From Clostridium sp. (lineage in GTDB: Bacteria > Bacillota > Clostridia > Clostridiales > Clostridiaceae): a DNA stretch of 64,000 bases. Under the pieces are notes generated by a model, which worked only from the letters and a program-made list of their open reading frames with translations, was not told the DNA's origin and made no database searches. The stretch's first letter is position 1. The number at the start of each line of letters is the position of its first letter. Where the stretch lies: contig NZ_JAKVOI010000001.1 of the NCBI RefSeq assembly GCF_022482905.1, positions 2,667,958 to 2,731,957 of the forward strand, read 5' to 3'. This document shows positions 26,787-35,457 of this stretch, piece by piece. The position numbers were made by a program, and so were the translations under genes.

Positions 26787-27068
26787 CTACTTAACGGCTA
26801 CATATATATCTACTTCAGAATTTTCACTGCCATCATATCTCTTGTCATAGAATTCAAAATCCCCTGTATAAGTCCTTTCTATATCACCTTTCCATACATA
26901 TTCCCAAACCTTACGTATACTGTCAGGCATCTTTCCTCTAGCAGTTATCACACAATATTTTGAGGATGGTATTACTTTTGATACCATACTCTTAGGTATT
27001 GTAGCCAAATCTGAAACTTCACATCCAACTATTATAGCCTCATCTTTTTCAACTATTTTAAAATTCAT
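26787..27068 (-). CDS. GyrI-like/AraC effector-binding-domain protein, short form
   Basis: A 93-residue protein resembling the second half of a GyrI-like small-molecule-binding domain: IVEKDEAIIVGCEV, KYCVITARGKMPDSIRKVW and the C-terminal FEFYDKRYDGSENSEVDIYV. Full domains are about 150 residues, so this is a reduced version, although it starts cleanly at an ATG (27068) overlapping the stop of the zinc-ribbon gene. Together they look like one split 'zinc ribbon plus effector domain' unit. Ligand unknown. Confidence 0.75.
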   Translation of the reverse strand: MNFKIVEKDEAIIVGCEVSDLATIPKSMVSKVIPSSKYCVITARGKMPDSIRKVWEYVWKGDIERTYTGDFEFYDKRYDGSENSEVDIYVAVK

Positions 27069-27325
27069 AAACGCTTTTTCCACCTTTTAAGATTGGGAAG
27101 ACAGTTTTTCATGAGTGCTCTTGCCTCATTTTCATCCATACCCTTTTCCTTCATAAAAGGCACACAAGTTTCAATCATCTCTTCCATGGTTAAATCCGGC
27201 TGCTTGAAGGCCCCTTTTTCGTAACAATATATGCAGTATTCATGATTTTTACTATCATTTGAGTTAGTTCCATAAAATTCCTCACTTAAAGGCATCCCGC
27301 AGCTTTGGCAATATTCCCGTTCCAT
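27065..27325 (-). CDS. Zinc-ribbon domain protein
   Basis: An 86-residue protein. The N-terminus carries CQSCGMPLSEEFYGTNSNDS and later YCIYCYEKGAF, the four cysteines of the putative zinc-ribbon domain common in clostridia; a helical tail follows (MEEMIETCVPFMKEKGMDE). ATG at 27325 follows GGAG. It is cotranscribed with the effector-binding protein, and downstream of the WYL regulator, so it is probably part of a small ligand-sensing set. Precise role unknown. Confidence 0.8.
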   Translation of the reverse strand: MEREYCQSCGMPLSEEFYGTNSNDSKNHEYCIYCYEKGAFKQPDLTMEEMIETCVPFMKEKGMDENEARALMKNCLPNLKRWKKRL

Positions 27326-27399
27326 AATATATTCTCCTTTCATATGTTGATACAACCATTATACAGGAAAGCTTTGACAGCATTATGTCATGTTCGAAT

Positions 27400-28335
27400 T
27401 CATTTATACGATTCTATTATCTTTCTGCACTTTTCTTTTATAATTTCCTGTATATGCCGTGGTTTCAGAACCTCTACATATTCACCATAGCTCAATATCA
27501 TTGAATAAACCCAGCTGTCTTCAATAACTTCAGTATTCACTATGACACTTCCATCTTCAAGAAATTTAACTTCGTCTTCATTAAAATAGTCCTGTATTCT
27601 ATACCTTACCTTTCCTGAAAATTTAAGAGAGATTTTTATAGGGGGCTTTTGAGGAGATTCAGTCTTTACATACTCCCCATAGGAAATTCTGGACTTGCAA
27701 ATTTCTTCATCCATAATCTCCAATCCATCTATTCTGGTCAATTTAAACATCCTATAGTCTTTCCTAAATGTGCAAAATGAAAAAACATACCAGGAGAATC
27801 CTTTAAACACAAGGGTAACAGGTTCCACCTTTCTGAATATATATTCTCCTCTTGCGTTCCTGTAGTTAAAACTTATACATTTATTATCCTTTAGTGCTCT
27901 ATATACCGTTTTATATTTAATATTTTCCTTTTCAGACTTTTTAAAGCCCCAGGGCAGTGTATCTATAAATACCTGTTTAAAGTGCAAATCAACTGCACTC
28001 CTTTTGTTGGAGGGTATGATACTCTTGACTTTTTCCATGGCTATCTCCACATTTCTGTCACTCAGAACTCCGTTTATATTTTTCAAAGCTTCCACTATGG
28101 ATATCATATCCTCCAATGTGAGAAACTGATGATTTATCTTGTAGTTGTCCAGAATATAAAAGCCTCCATTGTTGCCCTGACTTGAAGCTATTGGAATTCC
28201 TGACATATTGATCGCTTCGATATCCCTGTAAATAGTTCTTACGGAAACTTCAAATTTTTCAGCCAATGCCATTGCAGGTATTTTCTCCCTGTTTAAAAGC
28301 ATTATCACAATTGCCAGTAATCTGTTTATTTTCAT
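27400..28335 (-). CDS. WYL-domain transcriptional regulator
   Basis: A 311-residue YafY-like regulator: EKFEVSVRTIYRDIEAINMS (helix-turn-helix) and a WYL domain with CISFNYRNARGEYIF and VFKGFSWYVFSFC. It has the same layout as the 5,739 gene, though the two are clearly different in sequence. It lies 75 bases upstream of the zinc-ribbon/effector-binding pair in the same orientation and probably controls it. Confidence 0.9.
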   Translation of the reverse strand: MKINRLLAIVIMLLNREKIPAMALAEKFEVSVRTIYRDIEAINMSGIPIASSQGNNGGFYILDNYKINHQFLTLEDMISIVEALKNINGVLSDRNVEIAMEKVKSIIPSNKRSAVDLHFKQVFIDTLPWGFKKSEKENIKYKTVYRALKDNKCISFNYRNARGEYIFRKVEPVTLVFKGFSWYVFSFCTFRKDYRMFKLTRIDGLEIMDEEICKSRISYGEYVKTESPQKPPIKISLKFSGKVRYRIQDYFNEDEVKFLEDGSVIVNTEVIEDSWVYSMILSYGEYVEVLKPRHIQEIIKEKCRKIIESYK

Positions 28336-28369
28336 TAATTACAAACCCCATTTCCGACAACTAAAGTCT

Positions 28370-29089
28370 CTATTTTATAAAACAAACTAATGCCCAGGAT
28401 AAAATTAACATAAAACAAAGAATATAGTATATACTGTTGGATACATTCAGAATATTAAATATATTTAAAGCTACTGAAATTACAGACAATAAAAGCATAA
28501 TCATAACTAAAGCAGCTATAATTTTATAATTTTTGCTGGAAACCTTGTTTCTATTTTTGTTGACTTTATTTATTCTAAAATAAAAGGACATACATGGAAG
28601 CCCTGAAAAAACAGCAACTATAACTGCAGGTATTAAAAGGCTTCCAAAAATTTTTCTACATATATCGGGTATATAGCCATATTTGGAAAGCAATGTTAAA
28701 ATAAAAAGTAAAATAGTACATAGAGACGCTGGTATTGCCGTTTTTTGGGTCATATTATATTGACATATATATTTTTCCAATTCAGTATCATTGTCAGTAT
28801 ATATAGAGTTTGTTTCTTGAGGTGCACTAAATATGTGAATTGTATTTCCTAAAGAACATACATGAGACCACCCGGCTTCTTTAAAGTACAAAAAATATTC
28901 TTTATCTGGATTTATTCTATAATCAAGTGAATATTGCAGCCGCTGTGGCTCGGCCTTTTTTAGCTTATATCCAAAAATCCAAAATTTATACAGAATCCAG
29001 CCTTTCCCCGCATAGGATGATAGCATTTCCATTTCTTGCTTTTCTGCAAAAGCTAAACCCATACTCATAACATACTTTGTGTTAAACAT
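28370..29089 (-). CDS. DUF2812-family membrane protein
   Basis: A 239-residue protein. The N-terminal ~110 residues are the soluble DUF2812 part (EMEMLSSYAGKGWILYKFW, YSLDYRINPDKEYFLYFKEA, GWSHVCSLGNTIHIFSA); four membrane helices fill the C-terminal half. Such proteins are regularly encoded next to PadR regulators, as here (start 3 bases after the PadR stop). Their function is not established; the context suggests an envelope-stress or drug response. Confidence 0.85.
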   Translation of the reverse strand: MFNTKYVMSMGLAFAEKQEMEMLSSYAGKGWILYKFWIFGYKLKKAEPQRLQYSLDYRINPDKEYFLYFKEAGWSHVCSLGNTIHIFSAPQETNSIYTDNDTELEKYICQYNMTQKTAIPASLCTILLFILTLLSKYGYIPDICRKIFGSLLIPAVIVAVFSGLPCMSFYFRINKVNKNRNKVSSKNYKIIAALVMIMLLLSVISVALNIFNILNVSNSIYYILCFMLILSWALVCFIK

Positions 29090-29092
29090 ATT

Positions 29093-29422
29093 TTATAACA
29101 TCTCCTTGTTAAATATCTTTTCAGCAATTTCAACCATTTGACGTTTTTTTTCAACTTCATTTTTCAAAAACCTAATACCTTTATCTGTAATAATATAAAT
29201 TTTCCTTTGTTGTAATTCCCCATTAAGCTTTATCAGACCACCATCAAGAAGTTTTTTTATACTTGTATATAATGATGCAGGTCCTATTGAAAATTTACCT
29301 TGAGACAACTCTTCAATTGATTTCATAATCAGATATCCGTGTTTAGGCTTTATTAAAGAAAGTAAAATATAATAATAGGCATCCGTAAGTTCACCCATCT
29401 TTAAAGAATTACTTCTAGGCAT
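29093..29422 (-). CDS. PadR-family transcriptional regulator
   Basis: A 109-residue winged-helix protein: YYYILLSLIKPKHGYLIMK, then IGPASLYTSIKKLLDGGLI and RKIYIITDKGIRFL, all PadR hallmarks. It is the first gene of an operon with the DUF2812 protein. ATG at 29422 has AGGAGG upstream. Paired palindromes at 29439-29487 are its probable operators. Confidence 0.92.
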   Translation of the reverse strand: MPRSNSLKMGELTDAYYYILLSLIKPKHGYLIMKSIEELSQGKFSIGPASLYTSIKKLLDGGLIKLNGELQQRKIYIITDKGIRFLKNEVEKKRQMVEIAEKIFNKEML

Positions 29423-29438
29423 GTTTACCTCCTATACT

Positions 29439-29487
29439 ATATCATTTAATGATATATATTTTATTAAATTATATCATTAAATGATAT
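29439..29487. promoter_or_regulatory. Paired PadR operators
   Basis: ATATCATTTAATGATAT (29439-29455) and its exact complement ATATCATTAAATGATAT (29471-29487) are two palindromic sites 32 bases apart directly before the PadR start; together they form a larger dyad. Confidence 0.75.
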
Positions 29488-29553
29488 ATGCGTCAATAGA
29501 TGTGAAATTGTTCGATGTTACTATATGTTTAAGGTAACTGCAAACTATAGGTT

Positions 29554-29919
29554 TTATCTGCTTTCAACTATCTGAATCTCCACTCCATCTGGATCTTCTA
29601 TAAAAAAGAATCTGACTCCCGCTGAAGGTGAGATAGGTCCTCTTTTAATTGAAATACCTTTCTCTTTCATATATTCAATAATTTCATCCAGTGAGTTTAC
29701 TTGAAATCCAATGGAAATTCCCCTGGTCTGAATCCGTGAATTATTATCTCCACTGCATATCAGTTCAACTTTAGGCCCATCTTTTTTCCCAATCATTGCA
29801 ATATCAATTCCTGGATTTGGACTAAACCTTTTAAAAATTTCAATTCCCAGAAGTTCGTTATAGAATTTCAAAGATTCCCGCATGTTTTTTACACTTAATG
29901 TTATCCAGCATAAATTCAC
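29554..29919 (-). CDS. VOC-family (glyoxalase/bleomycin-resistance-like) protein
   Basis: A 121-residue single-domain protein of the vicinal oxygen chelate fold: WITLSVKNMRESLKFYNELL at the start and VRFFFIEDPDGVEIQIVES at the end, with Glu in the metal position of the last strand. Substrate unknown. The start is GTG at 29919 with GGAGGAG 6 bases before it; the longer frame to 30030 overlaps the region upstream of the divergent SDR gene. Confidence 0.85.
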   Translation of the reverse strand: MNLCWITLSVKNMRESLKFYNELLGIEIFKRFSPNPGIDIAMIGKKDGPKVELICSGDNNSRIQTRGISIGFQVNSLDEIIEYMKEKGISIKRGPISPSAGVRFFFIEDPDGVEIQIVESR

Positions 29920-30045
29920 ATTATCTCCTCCTTTTGATGAGTAATTCAAATATATTACACCCATATTATAGCATATAAGAAAATCTCTATGGAAAACACA
30001 GATATGCAATTTTTTGTGATATACTATCATGGAGGTGGTAATAAA

Positions 30046-30819
30046 ATGGGAATAGCCATAGTAACTGGTGCTTCAAGTGGATTGGGCAAAGAATTCGTCT
30101 ATCAGATTGCCTCTAAAGAAAAGAATATTAATGAGATCTGGGTTATTGCCAGGCGGGAGGAACGTCTAAAAGAACTGGCTGACAAGGTTGACATTCCGAT
30201 TCGGATTCTGCCGCTTGACCTTGCCAAAAGGGAAAATATCGATTATTTTATAGAATATCTGGAAACACGGAAACCTCAAATCGACATGCTGGTAAATGCT
30301 GCAGGATTCGGGAAAATCGGCAGTTACAGTGACATAAGCCGTCTGGACAATGACAATATGATAGGTTTGAATTGTCGCGCTGCCGTGGATATGACTACAG
30401 CAGTATTACCATATATGAAAAGAAAAAGCCGCATTCTTGAGATCTGCTCAACATCGGCCTTTCAGCCCTTTCAGTATCTGAATGTATATGCAGCTACCAA
30501 AGCATTTCTTTACAGGTACAGCAGAGCTCTTAGAATAGAGCTGCTGCCGAGAGGTATACATGTAACCGCAGTATGTCCCTACTGGATCAGGGATACTGAA
30601 TTTATCCCCAGGGCAAGACACAACGGAAATGAGAAAAGAATTAAAAATTTCATATTTGCAGGCAAAGCAAGAAATGTGGTGATCATGGCACTTAATGACA
30701 GCAAAATAGGTTTTCCTGTATCTACTCCGGGGCCAGTATGTTTTATTCACAGGATAGCGGCCAAATTCATTCCCCATGAAATCATGATGTGGGTATGGGA
30801 ATTGATAAGGAGACTATAA
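30046..30819 (+). CDS. Short-chain dehydrogenase/reductase
   Basis: A 257-residue NAD(P)-dependent oxidoreductase: TGASSGLGKEF (dinucleotide loop), NAAGFG, the catalytic Ser in CSTSAFQP and YxxxK in YAATK. ATG at 30046 follows GGAGGTGG. The C-terminal RIAAKFIPHEIMMWVWELI helix is similar to other small SDRs of unknown substrate. It is divergent from the VOC gene, with a 126-base shared interval. Confidence 0.88.
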   Translation: MGIAIVTGASSGLGKEFVYQIASKEKNINEIWVIARREERLKELADKVDIPIRILPLDLAKRENIDYFIEYLETRKPQIDMLVNAAGFGKIGSYSDISRLDNDNMIGLNCRAAVDMTTAVLPYMKRKSRILEICSTSAFQPFQYLNVYAATKAFLYRYSRALRIELLPRGIHVTAVCPYWIRDTEFIPRARHNGNEKRIKNFIFAGKARNVVIMALNDSKIGFPVSTPGPVCFIHRIAAKFIPHEIMMWVWELIRRL

Positions 30820-30944
30820 TCCCATCTACTACCCTTTTATTATTGTGTTTATTGCACAAAATGATGTAATATATATTATAATACTGGAGTTATATACCTA
30901 CAAGACAGTATACAAACTATAATAAGTCGGAGGGGGAATACCAT

Positions 30945-31790
30945 ATGTCAATTAGAACTGTAAAAAAAATAGTAAAGGGAACTATTCAGCAGGATGGTGC
31001 AGGAGTAAAACTTTTACGTGTACTTGCCCTTGATACAGTCAAGGAATTTGATCCTTTTCTAATGCTGGATGTTTTTGATTCAGAAAATCCTTCAGATTAT
31101 ATTAAAGGATTTCCATGGCATCCTCATAGAGGCATTGAAACTGTAACATATCTTATTAGCGGGAAAATTGAACATAGTGATAATCTTCACAACAAAGGTA
31201 TTATTGAGGATGGCTGCTGTCAGTGGATGACTGCCGGAAGTGGAATAATCCACCAGGAGATGCCTCAGCCTTCAAAAAGAATGCTGGGATTTCAACTCTG
31301 GATAAATATTCCCGGGAAAGACAAGATGTGTATTCCCAGATACCACGATATAAATGAAAACAGTGTGCCCAAAATAGAGGGAGAAGGCCTTACTGCAAAA
31401 ATAATATCAGGACATTGTGGAAATACTCCTGGAGCTTTTAACGGAGAATACGTAAAAGCTGACATTTGGGATATTAATATGGAGACACAAGCTGAATGGT
31501 CTATTGAAACAGATATACAGTCTACTGTATTCATATATATTTTTAATGGATACGGATATTCCGGCAAAGATGAGAAAGATTGCATTAAAGAAAAAACTGC
31601 AGTTTTGTTCAATAGTGGAGAAGAAATTAGAATTTGCTCCGGTAAAGATGGAATGCGTTTTATAATATTTATGGGTAAGCCCCTTAAAGAACCTGTAGCC
31701 TGGGGAGGTCCTATTGTTATGAACACAAATGAGGAACTTGAAAGGGCCTTTAAAGAAATTGACAATGGAACTTTTATAAAGAATCACTGA
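30945..31790 (+). CDS. Pirin family protein
   Basis: A 281-residue bicupin. The N-terminal cupin has the metal ligands in PWHPHRGIETVTYLISG (His, His, and later His in HSDN) with Glu in SGIIHQEMP; the C-terminal cupin has MRFIIFMGKPLKEPVAWGG. Pirins may act as quercetinases or redox regulators; the activity here is not predictable. ATG at 30945 has GGAGGGGG upstream. A strong terminator follows at 31,803. Confidence 0.92.
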   Translation: MSIRTVKKIVKGTIQQDGAGVKLLRVLALDTVKEFDPFLMLDVFDSENPSDYIKGFPWHPHRGIETVTYLISGKIEHSDNLHNKGIIEDGCCQWMTAGSGIIHQEMPQPSKRMLGFQLWINIPGKDKMCIPRYHDINENSVPKIEGEGLTAKIISGHCGNTPGAFNGEYVKADIWDINMETQAEWSIETDIQSTVFIYIFNGYGYSGKDEKDCIKEKTAVLFNSGEEIRICSGKDGMRFIIFMGKPLKEPVAWGGPIVMNTNEELERAFKEIDNGTFIKNH

Positions 31791-31802
31791 TTCCCATAAG
31801 AA

Positions 31803-31845
31803 CAGCAGGTGATTTATAAATTACCTGCTGCAATTTCATTTTTTG
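31803..31845 (+). terminator. Terminator after the pirin gene
   Basis: CAGCAGGT pairs with ACCTGCTG (31803-31830, 12-base loop) followed by CAATTTCATTTTTT. It may also serve the convergent MerR gene. Confidence 0.8.
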
Positions 31846-31846
31846 A

Positions 31847-32731
31847 CTATATATTTTTTACTCCGGGATATTTCTTGAGCATTATTTCATTTGCAGCCTC
31901 CAGGTTCTGAAGATATTCACAATATGATTTACTAAGTATTTTCATATTGCATACAAGAATTTCCCTATAACCACTTTTTTGTTGAAATGTCCTCATAGCT
32001 TGTTGAATTTTAGCAGCTGTTGAATTTTTATATTCATCCGAATTTTTATATTCAATATACTGTTCTATCTCCTCATGATGACGTTCCAGATAACCCCCGG
32101 TATCACTTATAACTTCAATAATATTATTATTCATTTCAGTTTCCAGTTCTGCAATGTCTATTTTACCGTTTACGCTTAAAAATGCTTCTAAAAATTTAGA
32201 GAGTTCCTCAGATAAATACAAATCTACATTATCAAGATAGTTGACAATTGCCTCATAAGCCTTCTGTTTTTCACAGGAATCAACAGATTCATTTAGAAAT
32301 CTCCCGAAATGGAGAGTCAGAAATAAACCGTAGTCTCCGGGAAATGCAAATATAAGCTTTTCTTTTATTGTATATAAATTTTTATCATGAACCTGCATAT
32401 AATCGAATTCCCGATTTATATCATAGTCTTCGATCAAGTTTGTCATAAATTTTTTTATGGCATCAAGGTGCTGTATTCTCAGTTCTGTAACATATCTGAA
32501 TTTTGCCAGCTCTGACGGCTTATTTGAACTTGCCAATATTTTTTTAATACCTGCGGTGCTTATTCCACATCTTCTAAGAACCGATATTTCCTTAAGTGTA
32601 GATATATCATGGTCACTGTAATCCCTATAACCATTTTCAAGAATATGTGGGTTAATCAAACCTTTAGCCTCATAATATTTTATCGCCTTTTTTGTGAGTC
32701 TGCATTTCTCACATACTTCTTTTATCAGCAT
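31847..32731 (-). CDS. MerR-family regulator with a long C-terminal domain
   Basis: A 294-residue protein. Residues 1-70 are the MerR DNA-binding domain (IKEVCEKCRLTKKAIKYYEA, GYRDYSDHDISTLKEI, RRCGISTAGIKKIL). The remaining ~220 residues are helical and unlike the usual effector domains; no cysteine metal site is obvious. ATG at 32731 follows GGGAGG. The promoter at 32,771-32,801 has the 19-base spacer of MerR-controlled genes, so autoregulation is expected. Confidence 0.88.
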   Translation of the reverse strand: MLIKEVCEKCRLTKKAIKYYEAKGLINPHILENGYRDYSDHDISTLKEISVLRRCGISTAGIKKILASSNKPSELAKFRYVTELRIQHLDAIKKFMTNLIEDYDINREFDYMQVHDKNLYTIKEKLIFAFPGDYGLFLTLHFGRFLNESVDSCEKQKAYEAIVNYLDNVDLYLSEELSKFLEAFLSVNGKIDIAELETEMNNNIIEVISDTGGYLERHHEEIEQYIEYKNSDEYKNSTAAKIQQAMRTFQQKSGYREILVCNMKILSKSYCEYLQNLEAANEIMLKKYPGVKNI

Positions 32732-32770
32732 AGTTTTCCTCCCAATACTGTTTCTATTGCTTTTAAAACT

Positions 32771-32801
32771 ATCTTAATCCAAATCCCAGGGGAACAGTCA
32801 A
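32771..32801 (-). promoter_or_regulatory. MerR-type promoter with 19-bp spacer
   Basis: On the minus strand TTGACT (32796-32801) and TAAGAT (32771-32776) are separated by 19 bases containing GTTCCCCTGGGATTTGG, an imperfect dyad. The over-long spacer is characteristic of promoters activated by MerR proteins. Confidence 0.7.
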
Positions 32802-32874
32802 ATCTTTATCTCATCAGCAACAAGCCCAAAATGATATTGGCGTTATTAAATTGTTTACCGGACTGATTCCAGCC

Positions 32875-32922
32875 TAAAAAAGAGAAACACTCTGCTTTCT
32901 TCTAAAAAAGCAAAGTGTTTCT
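32875..32922 (-). terminator. Terminator of the tRNA-Leu transcript
   Basis: AGAAACACTTTGCTTT pairs with AAAGCAGAGTGTTTCT (one mismatch) and is followed on the minus strand by CTTTTTTA. Confidence 0.8.
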
Positions 32923-33022
32923 GTGAAAAACGAAGGTTCTAAATTTTTCATTTAAAACCCTCGTCAAGCCACATAAGCGTTGGTTTTTAAGCCTTGCGTC
33001 TATTTTGGCATAATCCTTGATT

Positions 33023-33109
33023 TGGTGCGGATAACAGGAATTGAACCTGCATGAAGTTGCCTTCACTAGAACCTGAATCTAGCGCGTCTGCCAGTTCCGC
33101 CATATCCGC
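33023..33109 (-). tRNA. tRNA-Leu (anticodon CAG)
   Basis: On the minus strand an 87-base cloverleaf from GCGGATATGG to ...CCGCACCA: acceptor GCGGATA/TATCCGC, D-arm with GGCAGACGC, anticodon stem CTAGA/TCTAG around loop TTCAGGT (anticodon CAG), a long variable arm and T-loop GGTTCAATTCC. CCA is encoded. The long variable arm and anticodon make it leucine-specific. Confidence 0.95.
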
Positions 33110-33235
33110 ATGATTATAAACTCACATGACACGAGGTATATTATAACACAAACAAGTCAAGAAAACAATATATAAATTGCACTGATTTCTATTGTCTATA
33201 AATATGATTTATGATATCATAAGTACTATAAATTT

Positions 33236-33332
33236 TAAAAGGGAGTAACTGCCTGTATTGGTGATAAAGTCAACATACTGACCTTTGGGTCTGGCTTTAT
33301 CGTGGCTGCTTTCAGTCAAAGTGAGACTTTTA
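33236..33332 (+). promoter_or_regulatory. yybP-ykoY manganese riboswitch
   Basis: Conserved blocks appear in order: AAAGGGAGTAACTGCC, AAGTCAACATACTGACC, GGTCTGGCTTTATC, GTGGCTGC and GTGAGACTTT. P1 is TAAAAG/CTTTTA. It precedes a Mn exporter-family gene, the classic target. The 3' P1 strand also belongs to the following terminator stem, so Mn binding should favour expression. Confidence 0.92.
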
Positions 33333-33368
33333 ATACAATGTTTTTGTTGTATTTTAAAGTCTTTTTTT
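33325..33368 (+). terminator. Riboswitch-controlled terminator
   Basis: GACTTTTAATACAA (33325-33338) pairs with TTGTATTTTAAAGTC (33347-33361, one bulge) and is followed by a T run. It shares GACTTTTA with the P1 stem of the aptamer. Confidence 0.85.
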
Positions 33369-33395
33369 ATTGTTTTAAAAGGAGGTATTATTAAA

Positions 33396-34085
33396 ATGAC
33401 AGTAATTATCAAGGCACTGCTGCTCGTAGTTGCAGCTGAAATGGGTGACAAGACCCAGTTGCTTGCTATGGCAATGGCAAGCAAGTATAGGATAAAGCAG
33501 GTATTAACAGGGGTATTTGTTGCCACAATCCTCAATCATGCCCTTGCAGTAGCTGTTGGAAATTATTTAAGCTACATGATACCAATGGATACAGTAAAAA
33601 TTGCTGCCGGTGCAGCATTTCTTGGATTTGGTTTCTGGACCCTGCGTGGAGATAAAATTGACGAGGATGGCAAAAAAAAGAGCAAATTCGGACCTGTTAT
33701 TACAGTAGCAACAGCTTTTTTCCTGGCAGAAATGGGTGATAAAACTCAGCTCATGACAATAACCATATCTGCACAAAGCAGCCAGCCGCTACTTGTACTT
33801 ATGGGATCTACAATAGGAATGTTAATTGCAGATGGAATAGGAATACTTGGAGGTGCATGGATGTGCAGACACATTCCCGAAATGTACATAAAATGGGCGG
33901 CAGGAATAATATTTATATTCTTCGGAACAATTACCATCTACAACGCCGTCCCTCTCTGGATGATTAATACTTTTTATATAACCATCTACATTATATCAGT
34001 AGCTGTATTGGCATATTTATTCGGAATTAAATTTTCAAATCTTGGCCAGGCCTGTACTATGCCCCGAAAAAACAACACAAGATAG
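33396..34085 (+). CDS. Mn2+ exporter, TMEM165/GDT1 (UPF0016) family
   Basis: A 229-residue membrane protein made of two related halves, each with the family signature: AAEMGDKTQLLAMAMA near residue 15 and LAEMGDKTQLMTITIS near residue 112. About six or seven membrane helices. Family members (MneA/Gdt1) export Mn2+. ATG at 33396 follows AAAGGAGG; the open frame upstream is the riboswitch. Its control by a manganese-responsive riboswitch supports this substrate. Confidence 0.93.
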   Translation: MTVIIKALLLVVAAEMGDKTQLLAMAMASKYRIKQVLTGVFVATILNHALAVAVGNYLSYMIPMDTVKIAAGAAFLGFGFWTLRGDKIDEDGKKKSKFGPVITVATAFFLAEMGDKTQLMTITISAQSSQPLLVLMGSTIGMLIADGIGILGGAWMCRHIPEMYIKWAAGIIFIFFGTITIYNAVPLWMINTFYITIYIISVAVLAYLFGIKFSNLGQACTMPRKNNTR

Positions 34086-34104
34086 TTAATACCTTGTTAT
34101 GGCA

Positions 34105-34150
34105 AGGAGCTGCCCAAAAATCAATTTTGGGACAGCTCCTAAAAATTTTG
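34105..34150 (+). terminator. Terminator after the Mn exporter gene
   Basis: A long stem, AGGAGCTG...CAGCTCCT with inner CCCAAAA/TTTTGGG, lies 20 bases beyond the stop; it also faces the end of the convergent VanW gene. Confidence 0.75.
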
Positions 34151-34154
34151 GCAA

Positions 34155-35324
34155 TTACCTTGAAGCAGCTGAATTGGAGTATAGATTAAATACAACATTC
34201 CCTCCGGAAGTATAGCCCTGTATATAAAGAGGATATTTGAAATCATTCCTGAATTTATAGTCTATATTTCCATAATCCACAGTTGCATCCATTCCCTCCT
34301 CAACATAGTGTACCGGAAGTGTGTGATGCACCCTTTCAGTGGATGTAAGCTTGGCCGCATTTACTGCATTATAGAGCGTTGTAGATACCTGACATATACC
34401 TCCTCCCAAGCCATCCTCCAGCTTATCGCCAATTATCACCGGAGCGGCTTTATAACCTTTAGCTGCAGTTCTTTCACCTACCACTCCATTAAAGCTGAAC
34501 TCATCACCCGGCATGATCACTGTTCCATTTATACTTTTGGTGGCAAGGACTATATTATTTGCCCTCTGTGAGGATGATACTGAGCCATAGTTTGTACTAA
34601 AACTTGAAACAAGCGTATCCACTTTTTTCAAGTCACTGCTTTTTATCTGTGCAGAGGTAATTTTTAACCTGGCCTTTATATCAAGATTACCGGATACATC
34701 TCCATCTATTTTTGACAATAACTGCTTTTCAAGTTCTTCCTGGTCCAGTTTAATTCCATTTTGCTCAGGTGTTACATTAAATCCGATTCCACCCATACTT
34801 ATAGTTGAATTTATAGGATCTCTATCTACTTCAGACGCAATTTTCTTGATTAATTCCTTAACTGGAGCTTTATTATAAAAAAATTTCAAGTTATAGTTTA
34901 CCATATCAGGATATTTGATCAATTTATACTTCTTAAATATGTTGGCATCTTTTCCATAAGAATATGCTAAATTCACAGTATCATCCACATTAAACCTGGC
35001 ATTAATGCGTGAATAACTTAAATTATAATTCATGTCTCCTGCCGATATATTTATTTTCTTGTTCTGTATTTTCTGAACAAAAGCTTTATTTAAAATGTCC
35101 CTGGCTTCTTGTTTTGTCCTTCCGGATAAGTCCAAATTTTGAATAGTTACACCCGGATAAATTAAATTGTCCCATTTTTTTATATCCTTATAGTTATATA
35201 ATAAAATTCCTGTAATGACACTAAAAAAAATAACCAAACAAGAAATGATTATTACTGCCAATTTCTTTTTTCTTGAGTTTTTTCCATGTCGTTTAGATCT
35301 CCTTGAGTTATTTGTCTCTCCCAT
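34155..35324 (-). CDS. VanW-family protein with peptidoglycan-binding-like domain
   Basis: A 389-residue membrane-anchored extracellular protein. A basic N-terminus and one helix (about residues 23-45) are followed by two repeated beta/alpha modules of the 'PG_binding_4' type (about 50-245; both include the sequence xNxxxxxFNVxxxxxG) and the VanW domain from about 250, with ILATKSINGTVIMPGDEF and VIIGDKLEDGLGGGICQVST. VanW domains occur near vancomycin-resistance genes, but most clostridial copies are of unknown function in the cell wall. ATG at 35324 follows AGAGGTG. Confidence 0.9.
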   Translation of the reverse strand: MGETNNSRRSKRHGKNSRKKKLAVIIISCLVIFFSVITGILLYNYKDIKKWDNLIYPGVTIQNLDLSGRTKQEARDILNKAFVQKIQNKKINISAGDMNYNLSYSRINARFNVDDTVNLAYSYGKDANIFKKYKLIKYPDMVNYNLKFFYNKAPVKELIKKIASEVDRDPINSTISMGGIGFNVTPEQNGIKLDQEELEKQLLSKIDGDVSGNLDIKARLKITSAQIKSSDLKKVDTLVSSFSTNYGSVSSSQRANNIVLATKSINGTVIMPGDEFSFNGVVGERTAAKGYKAAPVIIGDKLEDGLGGGICQVSTTLYNAVNAAKLTSTERVHHTLPVHYVEEGMDATVDYGNIDYKFRNDFKYPLYIQGYTSGGNVVFNLYSNSAASR

Positions 35325-35457
35325 GTCCAATCACCTCTTTCCACAATTCACACATAATATTATACTATAGAGTTATAAACTTTTATATACCATACAGTAA
35401 AGTATATGTATTTTATGATATTATAAGTCTATAAATTATTTTATGGAGGCAGTATTT

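Noticed and set aside
29439-29487. CRISPR-like repeat pair
   Set aside because: Only two palindromic copies directly upstream of a PadR gene; operators explain them better. No CRISPR array is seen in the window.
1-30000. Prophage or integrative element
   Set aside because: No integrase, capsid, portal, relaxase or att-like tRNA duplication; the tRNA-Leu at 33,023 has no repeated 3' end that I can find nearby.
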